Positions 26,976-37,047 of a stretch of 64,000 nucleotides of DNA are shown piece by piece; the stretch's first letter is position 1, and the number at the start of each line of letters is the position of its first letter. The notes beneath the pieces are model-generated. The model searched no databases. It was given only the letters and a program-made list of their open reading frames with translations, and was not told the DNA's origin. Both the position numbers and the translations under genes were made by a program. Location of the stretch: the NCBI RefSeq assembly GCF_900167975.1, contig NZ_FUZU01000003.1, positions 186,001 through 250,000 of the forward strand, read 5' to 3'. The DNA is from Ohtaekwangia koreensis (GTDB lineage Bacteria; Bacteroidota; Bacteroidia; Cytophagales; Cyclobacteriaceae).

Positions 26976-27012
26976 TTAGATGGACTTTTTTATAGGCTTC
27001 TTTTGATATTTA

Positions 27013-27243
27013 TCACATTAACTGTTCATTTCGCTTTTTCATCATTCCGAAGATAAAATTGAACAGTGCTTCAATCGTTACGATTAAAATGCCAAGCACC
27101 GGTATAAGTACAGTTACGATCAGCCGAAGGATCTTATCCTTCATTGATAATCGCCTCGTATATACTATAATTAAAATGCTCGCAATGAACGCTAACACAT
27201 AAAGGGTGGCAATGGTTCTGATTTGATTCTCTGTTATAAACAT
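27013..27243 (-). CDS. Small hypothetical membrane protein (76 residues)
   Basis: From ATG 27243 (MFITENQIRTIATLYVLAFIASILIIVY) there are two hydrophobic helices, the second being ILRLIVTVLIPVLGILIVTIEALFNFIFG. The second helix loosely resembles PLDc_N domains, but similarity is weak and I assign no function. The longer start at 27312 would overlap the upstream lipoprotein gene. It lies inside the tRNA-flanked segment. Confidence 0.6.
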   Translation of the reverse strand: MFITENQIRTIATLYVLAFIASILIIVYTRRLSMKDKILRLIVTVLIPVLGILIVTIEALFNFIFGMMKKRNEQLM

Positions 27244-27259
27244 ATTATATAAACTTAAA

Positions 27260-27976
27260 TTATGTCGCGCTATTTCCTGTGCACTTAAATGTCGAAATGG
27301 TAACACATCCAATGCTACCTGTTACGCAACTTGTGCTCGTTCCTAAATATCGGCAACCATTAGCAGAAATCCCACTTGAGCCGGAACGTACCGAAGCCTC
27401 ATGATCTACAGACTCTTCAGCAGTAAAGCCCCATCCAACAGTATATCCATAGTAACTATCTGCCTTTGCCTTAATGCTACCACGGTTCACTTTGTAGTCA
27501 GAATTTATTCTAACTTCGTTCAATAAATTGGATGCCAAAATGATAGCTAAATGCTGTGTTGGGTTTAATCCTTGGCTCACATCTACATCTTGGCCATCTA
27601 AAGTTAATGATACAAGATTTTTATTAGCATCAGCAAGTAAGTCAATAGCACCAACATTTTCTATCGTGGCTGCAACCTGGTAAGTTTTATTTCTGTGCTT
27701 TATCACAGTTACACTGGTCTTGTCAAGATTTATACTATGACCGTTGATCGTTGTACTGCCGGCAGAAACTGAAAAGTGAAATGTGTTGCCTTTAGATAAG
27801 CCTCCATTTTCCAGGCTAGTTATACCAAGAACGGCACTCAATTCAGAAACATTTGATTTGCTGGTGGTGAAAGAAAGTTCATCAGAATTAAAGTCATTCG
27901 ATTTCGTTTCTTCTTCGCTACAGTTTAATAATCCAAACAACATACATAACAGGATGAGTAAGGGTGTTTTCTTCAT
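27260..27976 (-). CDS. Lipoprotein with Cys-rich C-terminus, unknown family
   Basis: 238 residues with a lipobox ending in Cys19 (LFGLLNC), then SEEETKSND. The middle region is soluble and beta-rich (TTINGHSINLDKTSVTVIKH, IENVGAIDLLADANKNLVSLT). The last 35 residues contain four Cys (CRYLGTSTSC, then GCVTISTFKC), possibly two disulfides or a small knot. It is likely exposed outside the cell. It belongs to the tRNA-Thr segment and looks like accessory DNA. No homologue is recognised. Confidence 0.6.
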   Translation of the reverse strand: MKKTPLLILLCMLFGLLNCSEEETKSNDFNSDELSFTTSKSNVSELSAVLGITSLENGGLSKGNTFHFSVSAGSTTINGHSINLDKTSVTVIKHRNKTYQVAATIENVGAIDLLADANKNLVSLTLDGQDVDVSQGLNPTQHLAIILASNLLNEVRINSDYKVNRGSIKAKADSYYGYTVGWGFTAEESVDHEASVRSGSSGISANGCRYLGTSTSCVTGSIGCVTISTFKCTGNSAT

Positions 27977-28288
27977 AACTTTTAATATATACTATATTTA
28001 TCCTACTCTATTCAGGCTTTTCGGATCCACCTTTACGCCAAAGTAGTATATATTATAAATATCGAACAAGCTTAACTGTGAGATAGTTAAAAGAAAAAAT
28101 ATAGGTATGTATTCAAGTTACCAGGGTACTTAAATATATACCTATATATTAGTTAGAAAAATTAAATGTAGCAACACATTATCATTACCCACGTGTACTA
28201 CCTCTGTCTCTCTGATAGATGAGAAGCACTTTGTTCAGCATGCGTGAGCCAAACAAGTGTCGGCCAAGGTGAGTAACGTCTCATCCGC

Positions 28289-28306
28289 TTCGATTCCGAC
28301 AGGGGG
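28289..28306 (+). repeat. Partial tRNA-Thr 3' duplicate (attachment-site-like)
   Basis: Exact 18-base copy of tRNA-Thr positions 26860-26877. The bases before it do not form a tRNA, so this is not a second functional tRNA gene. The 597-base gap 27977-28573 otherwise holds no gene I can support. Confidence 0.75.
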
Positions 28307-28364
28307 AACTCAAAAATTTCATCTGATGCCAGTTCACAAATTGATATTGAAGTGGAATTAAAAT

Positions 28365-28400
28365 AAAAAAGGAAGTCACCACTGATGACTTCCTTTTTTT
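28365..28400. terminator. Bidirectional terminator
   Basis: AAAAAAGGAAGTCA (28365-28378) and TGACTTCCTTTTTT (28386-28399) pair perfectly around CCACTGA. It may end the DUF349 transcript reading leftwards. Confidence 0.7.
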
Positions 28401-28573
28401 ATTCGTCAGGTATATCTACAACCCTGTTTATAATTTATTTCGCTTTCAATAAGACTCTTACAAGCACAAGAAGAGTTTGTAGTAAGTGTTTTATATATCC
28501 TTCTGATAAAAGCGATTATAACGCTTTGTATTGCTTAATGGAGACAAACTCTCACCAAGCTTCATCACACTCA

Positions 28574-30418
28574 CTAAATTGTTTTAAGAAGCTTTAATTG
28601 ATCCTTCAACTGCTTGAGGTGTTCTGTTGCTTCTTTGATCTTATCGTTGAATTCGATGCGAACACTTTCTGCGTTTTGTGATCGTGAGAAGAATTCAAGA
28701 TTATTTTTCCAAAGTGAAATGTCGTTTTCAACTTTGGAGATCTTTTTACGAATAGCCTGCTCCTTCTGGTAAATCTTACGATCGGCCATCGGATCATTCT
28801 TCAGATCACTCAACTGATTTTCAAGCAACAGTTTGCTCTTATCATTTTCAGTGAAGCCCTCAATGTGACTAACGAATTTATCAACTGCTTCATGATAGCG
28901 GTTTCGAATTGCGTTGATATCTTTTCGTGGCACAAAGCCTATCGCATTAAATTTATCCTGCAATTCTTTTAGCACCTCAGCCGTGGCAGTACCGGCTGCA
29001 GCATGGCTCTCTAAGATCGTGCAGATATCTTCCTTCAGCTTGAGATTCTCAGCTTGTTCATTTTCAACTTTGCCGTGTTGTGTTCTTCTTTGTTCAAAGA
29101 AGTGATCGCATGCATCTTTGAATTCTTTGAAAACTTTCTCGCGGAATTTTTCAGGCACGGGTCCTATGTCCTTCCACTTCTGTTGCAGCACTTTTAATTC
29201 ATTGGAAGTTTTCTCCCAATCATTACTCTCCTTGAGGAGATGTGCTTTTTCTACCAGTTCATTTTTCAATTGCAAATTCTTCTCGCGCTCTTCATCGAGT
29301 TTTTTGAAGAATGTATTTTTATTATTGAAGAACGTTTTAAATGCGCCCCAGAATTTCTTGTTGACTTCTTTTGCTTTTGCACGTGGCAGTCCTCCTATAA
29401 TTTCCCAACGTTTTTGAACATCAAGAATTTCTTTCGTCTTCTGATTCCACTCTTTAATGCGATCAGAGTTAAACGTGGCAAACTCCTGCACATCATCACT
29501 AAGCTTTGCTTTCAGGTCAAGATTGCCATGGAGTTCTTGCTGTAACTTTTGAAGGTATTGATCACGCTTTGCATATATAGCATCGGATGCTGCCTTGAAG
29601 CGTTGCCATACATTCTCCTTATCATCTTTGGGTACAGGGCCAATGTGCTTGAACTCATGGTGAAGTTCATTCAATTCACGTATAGCATCTTTGATGATCT
29701 CTACGTCCGCGAGCTTTTCAGCACGAACACAAAGTTCTATTTTCGCCTCGAGGTTTCTTCTGCGATCGAGTTCCTTTAATTCGAAATATATACTTTGATT
29801 GTCATAGAAACGATCTACCAGTGCATGGTAGTTGGCCCACAATGTTTTTGCCTGTGTACCAGGAACAGGACCGATCGACTTCCATTCTTTTTGTAGTTCT
29901 TTGAATAATTCGAACTGCGCGTCCGAGTTCTGCGAGTCTGCCAGTACACGAATCTTCTCTAGCAGCTCCTGCTTTCTGCGAAGGTTATCATTCTTCTTTT
30001 CTTCAAGCTGACGAATGTGACTCGTCTTTCTATCGCGAATGAGTTTTATATTGGCGTCAAAGATAACATCAGACTCATCTCCTTTATACTCGAAGTCTTC
30101 TTCTATACCTCCGGATGCTATAAACTTCAGCAATGCTTCTGCTTTTTCTTTCTCGCGTATATCATCATACAACGGCTTTACTTCGCGAAGTATACTATCA
30201 ACACGTTTAAAGTTATCGTCTTTGGCAAGATCCTTAATGACGTTGGCAAGTTCATGCTTGGAGAAGTGACTATAGTCTACATGTTCTTCTTCCAGGTGCT
30301 CATCCGTTGAGTCATGATGATCTGCTAAATCTATTTCGGAGTGTAATGTATTGCCCAGGTTCTCAGCTAACCCGGCTTCCTGTACATTTTCCTCTCTGTT
30401 ATCTCTTTCCATTTCCAT
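28574..30418 (-). CDS. DUF349 repeat protein
   Basis: 614 residues from ATG 30418. It has five DUF349 repeats, each marked by W/F-x-x-I-G-x-V/L-P (EWKSIGPVPG, EFKHIGPVPKD, RWEIIGGLPRA, KWKDIGPVPEK, KFNAIGFVPRK), all alpha-helical and highly charged. There is an acidic N-terminal region of about 60 residues. It is soluble and cytosolic. The family is common in Bacteroidota; a function is not established. Confidence 0.9.
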   Translation of the reverse strand: MEMERDNREENVQEAGLAENLGNTLHSEIDLADHHDSTDEHLEEEHVDYSHFSKHELANVIKDLAKDDNFKRVDSILREVKPLYDDIREKEKAEALLKFIASGGIEEDFEYKGDESDVIFDANIKLIRDRKTSHIRQLEEKKNDNLRRKQELLEKIRVLADSQNSDAQFELFKELQKEWKSIGPVPGTQAKTLWANYHALVDRFYDNQSIYFELKELDRRRNLEAKIELCVRAEKLADVEIIKDAIRELNELHHEFKHIGPVPKDDKENVWQRFKAASDAIYAKRDQYLQKLQQELHGNLDLKAKLSDDVQEFATFNSDRIKEWNQKTKEILDVQKRWEIIGGLPRAKAKEVNKKFWGAFKTFFNNKNTFFKKLDEEREKNLQLKNELVEKAHLLKESNDWEKTSNELKVLQQKWKDIGPVPEKFREKVFKEFKDACDHFFEQRRTQHGKVENEQAENLKLKEDICTILESHAAAGTATAEVLKELQDKFNAIGFVPRKDINAIRNRYHEAVDKFVSHIEGFTENDKSKLLLENQLSDLKNDPMADRKIYQKEQAIRKKISKVENDISLWKNNLEFFSRSQNAESVRIEFNDKIKEATEHLKQLKDQLKLLKTI

Positions 30419-30470
30419 GGTCAATAAACGTTCTTTAATACGCGCGTAGCGTAAATTTAATTAAAAATGC

Positions 30471-31046
30471 CTAATTCATGCGCGGATCGACCGGGTAGTT
30501 GGAATATATCGAAAAACGACCTCCCATACTGTCCAAAGCTTTTTTCCACATCATGGAAGGTTCCGTGTCAAAAAGTAACTCGTCCGTAGCATAATCACAT
30601 ACGATCCAGGAGTCTTCTTCGAGCTCGGCATTTAACTGCCCTGGCCCCCAACCACTATATCCAAGATAGAATCGTATATCCTTTGATTGAATTACGGTTA
30701 TATCAATTTGTGATATCAGAGTTTCAAAGTCACCTCCCCAATATACTTCATTCCAAATTTTAACAGCACCTTCCAGCGAAGTATTCCGGTGAAGAAAATG
30801 TAATGTATCCTGTTGTACAGGACCTCCAACATAAACGATGTCTTCGAGCTTTTTGATATCTTCCATCACTTCGCTCACTTTCAGTATCGATGGCTTGTTT
30901 ATAACAAAGCCAAATGATCCTTCTTCGTTATGTTCACACAACAATACTACGGTGCGCTCAAAATTTGGGTCCGGAAGAAAGGGCTCTGAAATTAACAGCC
31001 TTCCCTTCTCAGGTTTTAACTGATTTTTATATCTGAAAAACTCCAT
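30471..31046 (-). CDS. YqgE/AlgH family protein
   Basis: 191 residues matching the full family: KGRLLISEPFLPDPNFERTVVLLCEHNEEGSFGFVINKP, then VYVGGPVQQDTLHFLH and FYLGYSGWGPGQLNAELEEDSW. Soluble alpha/beta protein of uncertain function; AlgH was named for alginate regulation. It lies 52 bases upstream of the DUF349 gene on the same strand and may be cotranscribed with it. Confidence 0.95.
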   Translation of the reverse strand: MEFFRYKNQLKPEKGRLLISEPFLPDPNFERTVVLLCEHNEEGSFGFVINKPSILKVSEVMEDIKKLEDIVYVGGPVQQDTLHFLHRNTSLEGAVKIWNEVYWGGDFETLISQIDITVIQSKDIRFYLGYSGWGPGQLNAELEEDSWIVCDYATDELLFDTEPSMMWKKALDSMGGRFSIYSNYPVDPRMN

Positions 31047-31266
31047 TCGTTAATCTCTTGCTTGAATAATAATTCATCAAATGATATATGAATAAAATAC
31101 TTCGCCCTCATCTGTGCAAATTTTATTTCCCTTCAACGCTGTGTTTACAGGAAGCGTCTCTTAAAACGATTGCTTTTCAGACCAAAAAGTTTTTACTACC
31201 CACGAGGTTTCTTTCGCGTCTTTAAAATCTAATTTTGAGAGAAGAAAGCAAAGTATCATGTTTACA

Positions 31267-31284
31267 CACTGATTAATATCAGTG
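31267..31284. promoter_or_regulatory. Palindrome upstream of pdxH
   Basis: CACTGAT-TAAT-ATCAGTG, a perfect 18-base palindrome 50 bases before the pdxH ATG and in the divergent gap with the YqgE gene. Possible operator; no regulator gene is adjacent. Confidence 0.45.
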
Positions 31285-31334
31285 ACTTCAATGTTGTGTT
31301 TTTATAAACTTACGAACTTCAAAATTTAGAATGA

Positions 31335-31976
31335 ATGCTTACTATCTCTGATTTACGAAAAGAATATTCAAAGGCATCGCTAGACATAACAAGTGTACAG
31401 AGTGATCCGGTTAAACAATTTGAGAAATGGTTTAACGAGGCAGTACAAGCGCAGGTGCCCGAGCCCAACGCTATGAACCTGGCTACGATAAATGCATCTG
31501 GAGCACCCTCCAGCAGAATCGTGTTACTGAAGGGTATAGAGAACAGTAAGCTTGTGTTTTATACCAACTATCAAAGTTCGAAAGGAAAGGATCTTGAAAA
31601 AACACCAGCCTGTGCGTTGACATTTTTCTGGCCCGAGTTAGAGCGCCAGGTAAGGATAGAAGGGATTGCAGATCGCGTTGATCCGGAACGATCCGAGAAA
31701 TATTTTCAAAGCCGTCCGAGAGGATCACAAATTGGAGCATGGTCATCACCTCAAAGTGCAGTGATTAAAGATCGTGCTCTTCTTGAAGATCGGGTAAAGC
31801 AAATTGAAAAGAAATTTGAAGGCAATGAAATACTTCCTAAACCTCACCAATGGGGAGGCTATGAAGTGGATCCGATATTAATTGAATTCTGGCAAGGCCG
31901 CCCAAGCCGACTACACGACCGAATACAATTCACAAAAGTGGATGGCTCCTGGAAGATATATAGGTTAGCTCCTTAA
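31335..31976 (+). CDS. pdxH: Pyridoxamine/pyridoxine 5'-phosphate oxidase
   Basis: 213 residues, normal length. Oxidises pyridoxine or pyridoxamine phosphate to pyridoxal 5'-phosphate with FMN. Hallmarks: PNAMNLATINASGAPSSRIVLLKG, FYTNYQSSKGKDLE, FWPELERQVRIEG, SRPRGSQIGAWSSPQS and the C-terminal EFWQGRPSRLHDRI..W...RLAP. PLP is used by the MetZ-type enzyme encoded near the right edge. It is convergent with bshB1; a hairpin (31965-31989) spans its stop codon. Confidence 0.96.
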   Translation: MLTISDLRKEYSKASLDITSVQSDPVKQFEKWFNEAVQAQVPEPNAMNLATINASGAPSSRIVLLKGIENSKLVFYTNYQSSKGKDLEKTPACALTFFWPELERQVRIEGIADRVDPERSEKYFQSRPRGSQIGAWSSPQSAVIKDRALLEDRVKQIEKKFEGNEILPKPHQWGGYEVDPILIEFWQGRPSRLHDRIQFTKVDGSWKIYRLAP

Positions 31977-32015
31977 TTCACGGAGCTAATCTCATGTATA
32001 TACCTTTGATCAGTA

Positions 32016-32735
32016 TTATACCAGATCGAAAAGATTATCTACTCCCAGATATCGTCTGGTAGTATAGCCTTCACCGTGCTTCACTCCTAGCGCATGACCA
32101 AATTCCAGCGCACGTGATTCCACCATTTTTAAAAATGCAGGACTCGATATATAGGTCTCCGGCTCTTCACTGTTGGGATCAAAGAACTGAGTTTTAAAGG
32201 CTTTGATTGCTTCAATTTTTGTATCCCAATATCCGGATATATCTACTATGAAGTCGGGTTCGATAAGCTGGCTTTGAATATAATGATATACCACTTTAGG
32301 GCGCCATGCATCTTGCTTTTTGCCTTGCTCATCGGTTGTTTCAATCTTCACTAACCCGGAGAGAAAGCAGGCGTCATAGGCAAGTGATGCTCCTTTACCA
32401 TGGTCTACATGACGATCATATATAGCATTGCATAACACCACATCAGGCTTGAACTTACGAATGACCTGAATAACTTTTAACTGATGATCAGAATCATTCC
32501 GAAAAAAACCATCTTTCAGTCCCAGGTTTTCACGGACCTTAACCCCTAAAATTTTAGCAGCATTAGCAGCTTCAACGGCACGGGTCTCAGGTGTTCCGCG
32601 CGTTCCTAATTCGCCTCGTGTAAAATCGACCAATCCAACTTTATGTCCGAGTGATACATGCTTTGCAATCGTACCTCCACAGCCAAGTTCTGCATCATCA
32701 GGATGTGCGGATAGTACAAGTATATCTAGTTTCAT
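32016..32735 (-). CDS. bshB1: Bacillithiol biosynthesis deacetylase
   Basis: 239 residues of the LmbE/PIG-L fold. Zinc ligands are His11 and Asp14 in SAHPDDAELGCGG and His112 in RHVDHGKG. The long exact pattern (GLVDFTRGELGTRGTPETR.EA..AA.ILG, then YISSPAFLKMVESRALEFGHALGVKHGEGY) is that of BshB1, which deacetylates GlcNAc-malate during bacillithiol synthesis. Bacillithiol as the main thiol suits Cytophagales. The trxB gene lies next to it, separated by a terminator. Confidence 0.94.
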   Translation of the reverse strand: MKLDILVLSAHPDDAELGCGGTIAKHVSLGHKVGLVDFTRGELGTRGTPETRAVEAANAAKILGVKVRENLGLKDGFFRNDSDHQLKVIQVIRKFKPDVVLCNAIYDRHVDHGKGASLAYDACFLSGLVKIETTDEQGKKQDAWRPKVVYHYIQSQLIEPDFIVDISGYWDTKIEAIKAFKTQFFDPNSEEPETYISSPAFLKMVESRALEFGHALGVKHGEGYTTRRYLGVDNLFDLV

Positions 32736-32754
32736 GAACGATCTGGTGGTTTAT

Positions 32755-32796
32755 AAAAAACAATGATTGCAGAATGAACCTACACTCTGCAATCAT
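32755..32796 (-). terminator. Terminator between bshB1 and trxB
   Basis: ATGATTGCAGA and TCTGCAATCAT form an 11-base perfect stem. The A-run 32756-32760 is a T-run on the minus strand. Because bshB1 transcription comes from higher coordinates, it ends the trxB transcript. Confidence 0.7.
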
Positions 32797-32822
32797 CTCT
32801 ATATTCTCTCTGATAAAAGTAA

Positions 32823-33770
32823 TCAGACTGTTTGTAATTCTTTTGCTACCAGGAACTTCTCTGCATCGAGTGCTCCCATACAACCTGTGCCTGCCGCAGT
32901 AATCGCCTGGCGGTATATCTTATCGGCTGCGTCACCTACTGCAAACACGCCTTCTATATTTGTCTTCGTTGAACCGGCCTGAACTTTAATATAGCCGGTC
33001 TCGTCCATTTCAATATAATCTTTGAAGATGTCGGTGTTCGGCTTATGTCCGATGGCAAGGAAGAAGCCTTGCAAGGTGATTACTTTCTTCTCACCGGTTT
33101 TATTATTTACTAGACGTACTCCGGTAACACCACTATCGTCACCTAGAATCTCTTCCGTTTCTGTATTCCAATGCACTTCGATGTTCGGCGTGTTCACTAC
33201 ACGATTCTGCATGATCTTCGAAGCACGCATCTCATCGCGTCTCACGATGAGGTGAACCTTTGTACAAAGCTTGGACAAGTAAGTTGCTTCTTCGGCAGCT
33301 GAATCACCAGCACCTACTACTGCTACTTCCTTACCACGATAAAAATAACCATCGCATACAGCACATGCCGAAACGCCTCTATTGTAAAACTTCTCTTCCG
33401 AAGGAAGTCCTAGATATTTTGCCGTTGCACCTGTAGCAATGATTATCGATTCAGCAATCACCTCATCTTTCTCATCGATCGTTACCTTGTGTGGATAGCC
33501 TGAAAAATCAACCGCCGTAACCAGGCCGTAGTTGATCTTGGTACCAAACCGCTCTGCCTGTTTCTGAAGATCCATCATCATCTGAGGACCATTTATTCCT
33601 TCCGGGTAGCCTGGAAAATTCTCAACATCATTGGTAGTGGTAAGCTGACCTCCTGGTTGGCCTCCGGTATAAAGTACAGGTTTTAACCCTGCACGTGCCG
33701 CGTAAATTGCTGCTGTATATCCAGCTGGGCCAGAGCCGATGATGAGGACTTTCACTTCTTCTTTTGTCAT
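32823..33770 (-). CDS. trxB: Thioredoxin-disulfide reductase
   Basis: 315 residues. FAD motif GSGPAG (12-17), redox pair CAVC (136-139), NADPH motif GAGDSA (153-158) and the C-terminal GVFAVGDAADKIYRQAITAAGTGCMGALDAEKF. It reduces thioredoxin with NADPH in the cytosol and supports the thiol balance to which bshB1 also contributes. Downstream of rpoD with a terminator between. Confidence 0.96.
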   Translation of the reverse strand: MTKEEVKVLIIGSGPAGYTAAIYAARAGLKPVLYTGGQPGGQLTTTNDVENFPGYPEGINGPQMMMDLQKQAERFGTKINYGLVTAVDFSGYPHKVTIDEKDEVIAESIIIATGATAKYLGLPSEEKFYNRGVSACAVCDGYFYRGKEVAVVGAGDSAAEEATYLSKLCTKVHLIVRRDEMRASKIMQNRVVNTPNIEVHWNTETEEILGDDSGVTGVRLVNNKTGEKKVITLQGFFLAIGHKPNTDIFKDYIEMDETGYIKVQAGSTKTNIEGVFAVGDAADKIYRQAITAAGTGCMGALDAEKFLVAKELQTV

Positions 33771-33797
33771 AAAAACATATTTGGTAGGATAACAAAA

Positions 33798-33823
33798 TAA
33801 AAGGTCTCGGAATTCGAGACCCT
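33798..33823 (-). terminator. Terminator after rpoD
   Basis: GGTCTCG (33803-33809) and CGAGACC (33815-33821) flank GAATT. AAAA at 33798-33802 is a T-run for minus-strand transcription. Confidence 0.7.
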
Positions 33824-33848
33824 TAAAATATTTCAGAAAAATTGATTT

Positions 33849-34712
33849 TTAACCGAGGTAAGGCTTTAAAGCTTTACTTCTTGATGTGTGGCGAAGACGT
33901 CTGATGGCCTTTTCCTTGATCTGGCGAACACGCTCGCGTGTCAGATTGAACTTCTCTCCAATCTCTTCCAGGGTCATAGAATGCTCTCCATTCAGACCAA
34001 AATAAAGCGTGATTACATCTGCCTCACGTTGCGTTAACGTTGAAAGCGCACGCTGTACTTCTCTTCTCAGCGAGTCGTTCATCAGACCGGAGTCTGGTGT
34101 TTCTTCACTGTCGTTCTCCAACACATCCAACAAACTGTTTTCTTCGCCTTGAACAAATGGAGCATCCATGGAAACATGGCGGCCCGAAATTTTCATGGTG
34201 TCAACAACTTCTGCAGTAGTTACATCCAGCACTTCAGCGAGTTCTTCCGGGGAAGGTTCGCGTTCATACTTTTGTTCAAGTTCAGAAAACGTCTTGGAGA
34301 TTTTGTTTAATGATCCTACCCTGTTCAAAGGCAAACGAACAATACGGGATTGCTCTGCCAATGCCTGTAGGATTGACTGACGAATCCACCATACGGCATA
34401 GGAGATAAATTTGAAACCACGAGTCTCATCGAAACGTTGAGCAGCTTTGATCAAACCTAAATTACCTTCATTGATAAGATCACCCAATGAAAGTCCCTGA
34501 TTCTGATATTGCTTGGCTACAGATACAACGAAACGCAAGTTTGCTTTTGTGAGCTTCTCTAATGCTATTTGATCACCTTCTTTTATACGCTTCGCCAACT
34601 CAACTTCTTCATCTGGCGTAAGGAGGTCAACCTTACCAATCTCCTGGAGATATTTATCCAACGACTGGCTTTCTCGGTTAGTAATTTGTTTACTGATCTT
34701 AAGCTGTCTCAT
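33849..34712 (-). CDS. rpoD: Primary RNA polymerase sigma factor, short Bacteroidota type
   Basis: 287 residues, the compact sigma-A of Bacteroidota lacking region 1.1 and the non-conserved insert. Region 1.2/2 ([54 protein letters not shown]), region 3 and region 4 ([28 protein letters not shown]) are complete. It recognises the TAnnTTTG promoters seen in this window. A TTG-N21-TATATTGT element lies before it. Confidence 0.97.
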   Translation of the reverse strand: MRQLKISKQITNRESQSLDKYLQEIGKVDLLTPDEEVELAKRIKEGDQIALEKLTKANLRFVVSVAKQYQNQGLSLGDLINEGNLGLIKAAQRFDETRGFKFISYAVWWIRQSILQALAEQSRIVRLPLNRVGSLNKISKTFSELEQKYEREPSPEELAEVLDVTTAEVVDTMKISGRHVSMDAPFVQGEENSLLDVLENDSEETPDSGLMNDSLRREVQRALSTLTQREADVITLYFGLNGEHSMTLEEIGEKFNLTRERVRQIKEKAIRRLRHTSRSKALKPYLG

Positions 34713-34751
34713 GTTTACTAATCTTTGCTCTGTTTTACGTTCGTTTGGTTA

Positions 34752-34783
34752 ACAATATACTGTTAAAAGTTAGTTCCTGTCAA
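34752..34783 (-). promoter_or_regulatory. Candidate promoter of rpoD
   Basis: On the minus strand TTGACA (34783-34778), a 21-base spacer from the TTG, then TATATTGT (34759-34752). It is close to but not identical with TAnnTTTG. Confidence 0.5.
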
Positions 34784-34798
34784 TGAATGGGTGTACGA

Positions 34799-36946
34799 TT
34801 ATTCCGCTGCTGTAGTTTCCTTCTTTGGAGGTCTTGGCAGCAATACTTTTCTGGATAGACGGAATTTACCCGTTTTCTTATCTACCTCGATCAGTTTTAC
34901 TTTTATCTCTTCACCAACTTCGAGCACACCTTCCATCGTTTCGAGGCGTTCCCATTTAATTTCAGAGATGTGCAGCAAGCCATCTTTACCTGGCATGAAT
35001 TCTACGAACGCTCCGAATGGCATAATGGATTTAACTTTTCCATCATATACTTCTCCAACTTCAGGAACGGCCACGATGCCTCTGATGCGTCTTAAGGCTG
35101 CATCCATTACTTCTTTGGTATTCGCGAAGACGTTTACTACACCTTTATTGTTAACTTCTTCAATAACGACTGTTGCACCCGTTGTGTTTTGGATATCCTG
35201 AACAACTTTACCTCCAGGGCCGATTATCGCTCCAATCATCTCTTTCTCAATGATCACAGTTTCAGCACGTGGTGTATGTGGTTTCAGATCAGCGCGAGGA
35301 ACAGCGATGGTTTTCTTCATTTCATTAAGAATATGAAGTCTACCTTCCCTTGCTTGTAACAACGCTTCTTTCAATACTTCATACGTAAGTCCATCAACCT
35401 TAAGGTCCATCTGGCAAGCCGTTATACCTTGCTCAGTTCCCGTAACTTTGAAGTCCATATCACCAAGATGATCTTCATCTCCGAGGATATCGGAAAGAAT
35501 TGCATACTTGCCTGTTTCACTATCCGAGATCATACCCATTGCTATACCAGACACAAGTCCTTTAACAGGTAAACCAGCATCCATCAACGCAAGCGAACCA
35601 GCGCAAACTGTTGCCATGGATGACGAACCATTTGATTCCAGAATATCGGATACAATACGGATGGTATAGGGATTCTTTTCATCAGGAGGAAGCACTTGCT
35701 TCAATGCTCTGAAGGCCAGGTTACCGTGACCAACTTCGCGTCTTCCAGGACCTCTGTTTGGCTTCACTTCACCGGTTGAAAAACCAGGGAAGTTATAATG
35801 CAGGATGAACTTGCTTGATCCGGAGATCATCGCTCCATCGATCATCTGCTCATCAAGCTTGGTACCGAGCGTTACCGTTGTGAGTGACTGTGTTTCACCT
35901 CTGGTGAAAATCGCTGAACCATGGGTTGAAGGAAGGTAATCAACTTCAGACCATATCGTTCTGATTTCCCGTGTTTTACGGCCATCAAGACGAACATTTT
36001 CATTAAGCGAAAGATTACGTGCTGCCTTCTTTACAATCTCTTTGTAATAACGTTTTACAAGCGACTTGTTAACCGTTGTGTCTTCTGGTAATGACTCCAG
36101 ATATTCATCCAGCGGTTTTGAAAGTGCTTCAGATCTAAGCTTTTTATTTTTGATCAATTGAGCCGCAGCAGCATAAACCTGATCATAGAATTTTGACCAT
36201 AGTTCAACGCGAAGAGTCTCATCGTTATCTTCGTGATTATATACTCGCTTTTCTTTACGGCCGACAGCGTCTGCAAATTCAATTTGTACTTTACATTGCT
36301 CAATGATTGCTTCATGAGCGATCTTCAATGCTTCCAGCATTTCTTCTTCACTCACTTCTTTCATTTCACCTTCCACCATCAAAATATTTTCAATGGAAGC
36401 TGCTACGATAAGATCGATATCAGCACGATTCTTATCAGCCATAGAAGGGTTGATAACGAATTTACCATCCACGCGTGCTACGCGTACTTCAGAGATTGGT
36501 CCCTGGAAAGGTATATCAGAAATTGATAAAGCAGCTGATGCTGCGAACGCTGCTAAAGCATCCGGCAGAGCTCCTTCATCACCAGAGATCAGGTAAATCA
36601 TCACCTGCGTATCTGCATGGTAGTCATTGGGAAAAAGAGGACGGATCGCGCGGTCAACCAGGCGGCTGATCAACACTTCATAATCCGATAATTTACTTTC
36701 ACGTTTCAAAAATCCACCGGGCACTTTACCGGTAGAGGCAAATTTTTCCTGGTAGTCAACAGACAATGGAAGGAAGTCTGTTCCTTCTTTAGCATCCTGA
36801 GCAGACACTACCGTAGCAAGCAACATGGTGTTGCCCATTCTCAATACAACAGAACCATCTGCCTGGCGGGCAAGCTTTCCGGTTTCTATAATTATCTCGC
36901 GGCCATCGGGCAGCTTACAAGATTTAGTAATAACAGTCGGTTTCAT
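34799..36946 (-). CDS. pnp: Polyribonucleotide nucleotidyltransferase (PNPase)
   Basis: 715 residues from ATG 36946 ([18 protein letters not shown]). Two RNase PH domains are present ([19 protein letters not shown] and [15 protein letters not shown] mark the catalytic second one), followed by a KH domain ([20 protein letters not shown]) and an S1 domain ([21 protein letters not shown]). It degrades RNA 3' to 5' with phosphate. It follows rpsO with a terminator hairpin between, as in many bacteria. Confidence 0.97.
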   Translation of the reverse strand: MKPTVITKSCKLPDGREIIIETGKLARQADGSVVLRMGNTMLLATVVSAQDAKEGTDFLPLSVDYQEKFASTGKVPGGFLKRESKLSDYEVLISRLVDRAIRPLFPNDYHADTQVMIYLISGDEGALPDALAAFAASAALSISDIPFQGPISEVRVARVDGKFVINPSMADKNRADIDLIVAASIENILMVEGEMKEVSEEEMLEALKIAHEAIIEQCKVQIEFADAVGRKEKRVYNHEDNDETLRVELWSKFYDQVYAAAAQLIKNKKLRSEALSKPLDEYLESLPEDTTVNKSLVKRYYKEIVKKAARNLSLNENVRLDGRKTREIRTIWSEVDYLPSTHGSAIFTRGETQSLTTVTLGTKLDEQMIDGAMISGSSKFILHYNFPGFSTGEVKPNRGPGRREVGHGNLAFRALKQVLPPDEKNPYTIRIVSDILESNGSSSMATVCAGSLALMDAGLPVKGLVSGIAMGMISDSETGKYAILSDILGDEDHLGDMDFKVTGTEQGITACQMDLKVDGLTYEVLKEALLQAREGRLHILNEMKKTIAVPRADLKPHTPRAETVIIEKEMIGAIIGPGGKVVQDIQNTTGATVVIEEVNNKGVVNVFANTKEVMDAALRRIRGIVAVPEVGEVYDGKVKSIMPFGAFVEFMPGKDGLLHISEIKWERLETMEGVLEVGEEIKVKLIEVDKKTGKFRLSRKVLLPRPPKKETTAAE

Positions 36947-37001
36947 AAAATAGATAGTTGGAGGCATACCCACACAGGTTTACCTCAATTTTTAAAAATG
37001 C

Positions 37002-37030
37002 AAAAAGGGAACCTTTGTACGGGTTCCCTT
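37002..37030 (-). terminator. Terminator between rpsO and pnp
   Basis: AAGGGAACC (37005-37013) and GGTTCCCTT (37022-37030) form a perfect stem, with AAAAA (T-run on minus) after it. Since pnp lies beyond it, partial read-through or attenuation is likely. Confidence 0.75.
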
Positions 37031-37047
37031 CGGGGAATGTAGAATTC

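Noticed and set aside
28261..28320. Second tRNA gene at the downstream copy of the tRNA-Thr end
   Set aside because: Only 18 bases match; the bases before do not form an acceptor, D-arm or anticodon arm. It is a partial duplicate.
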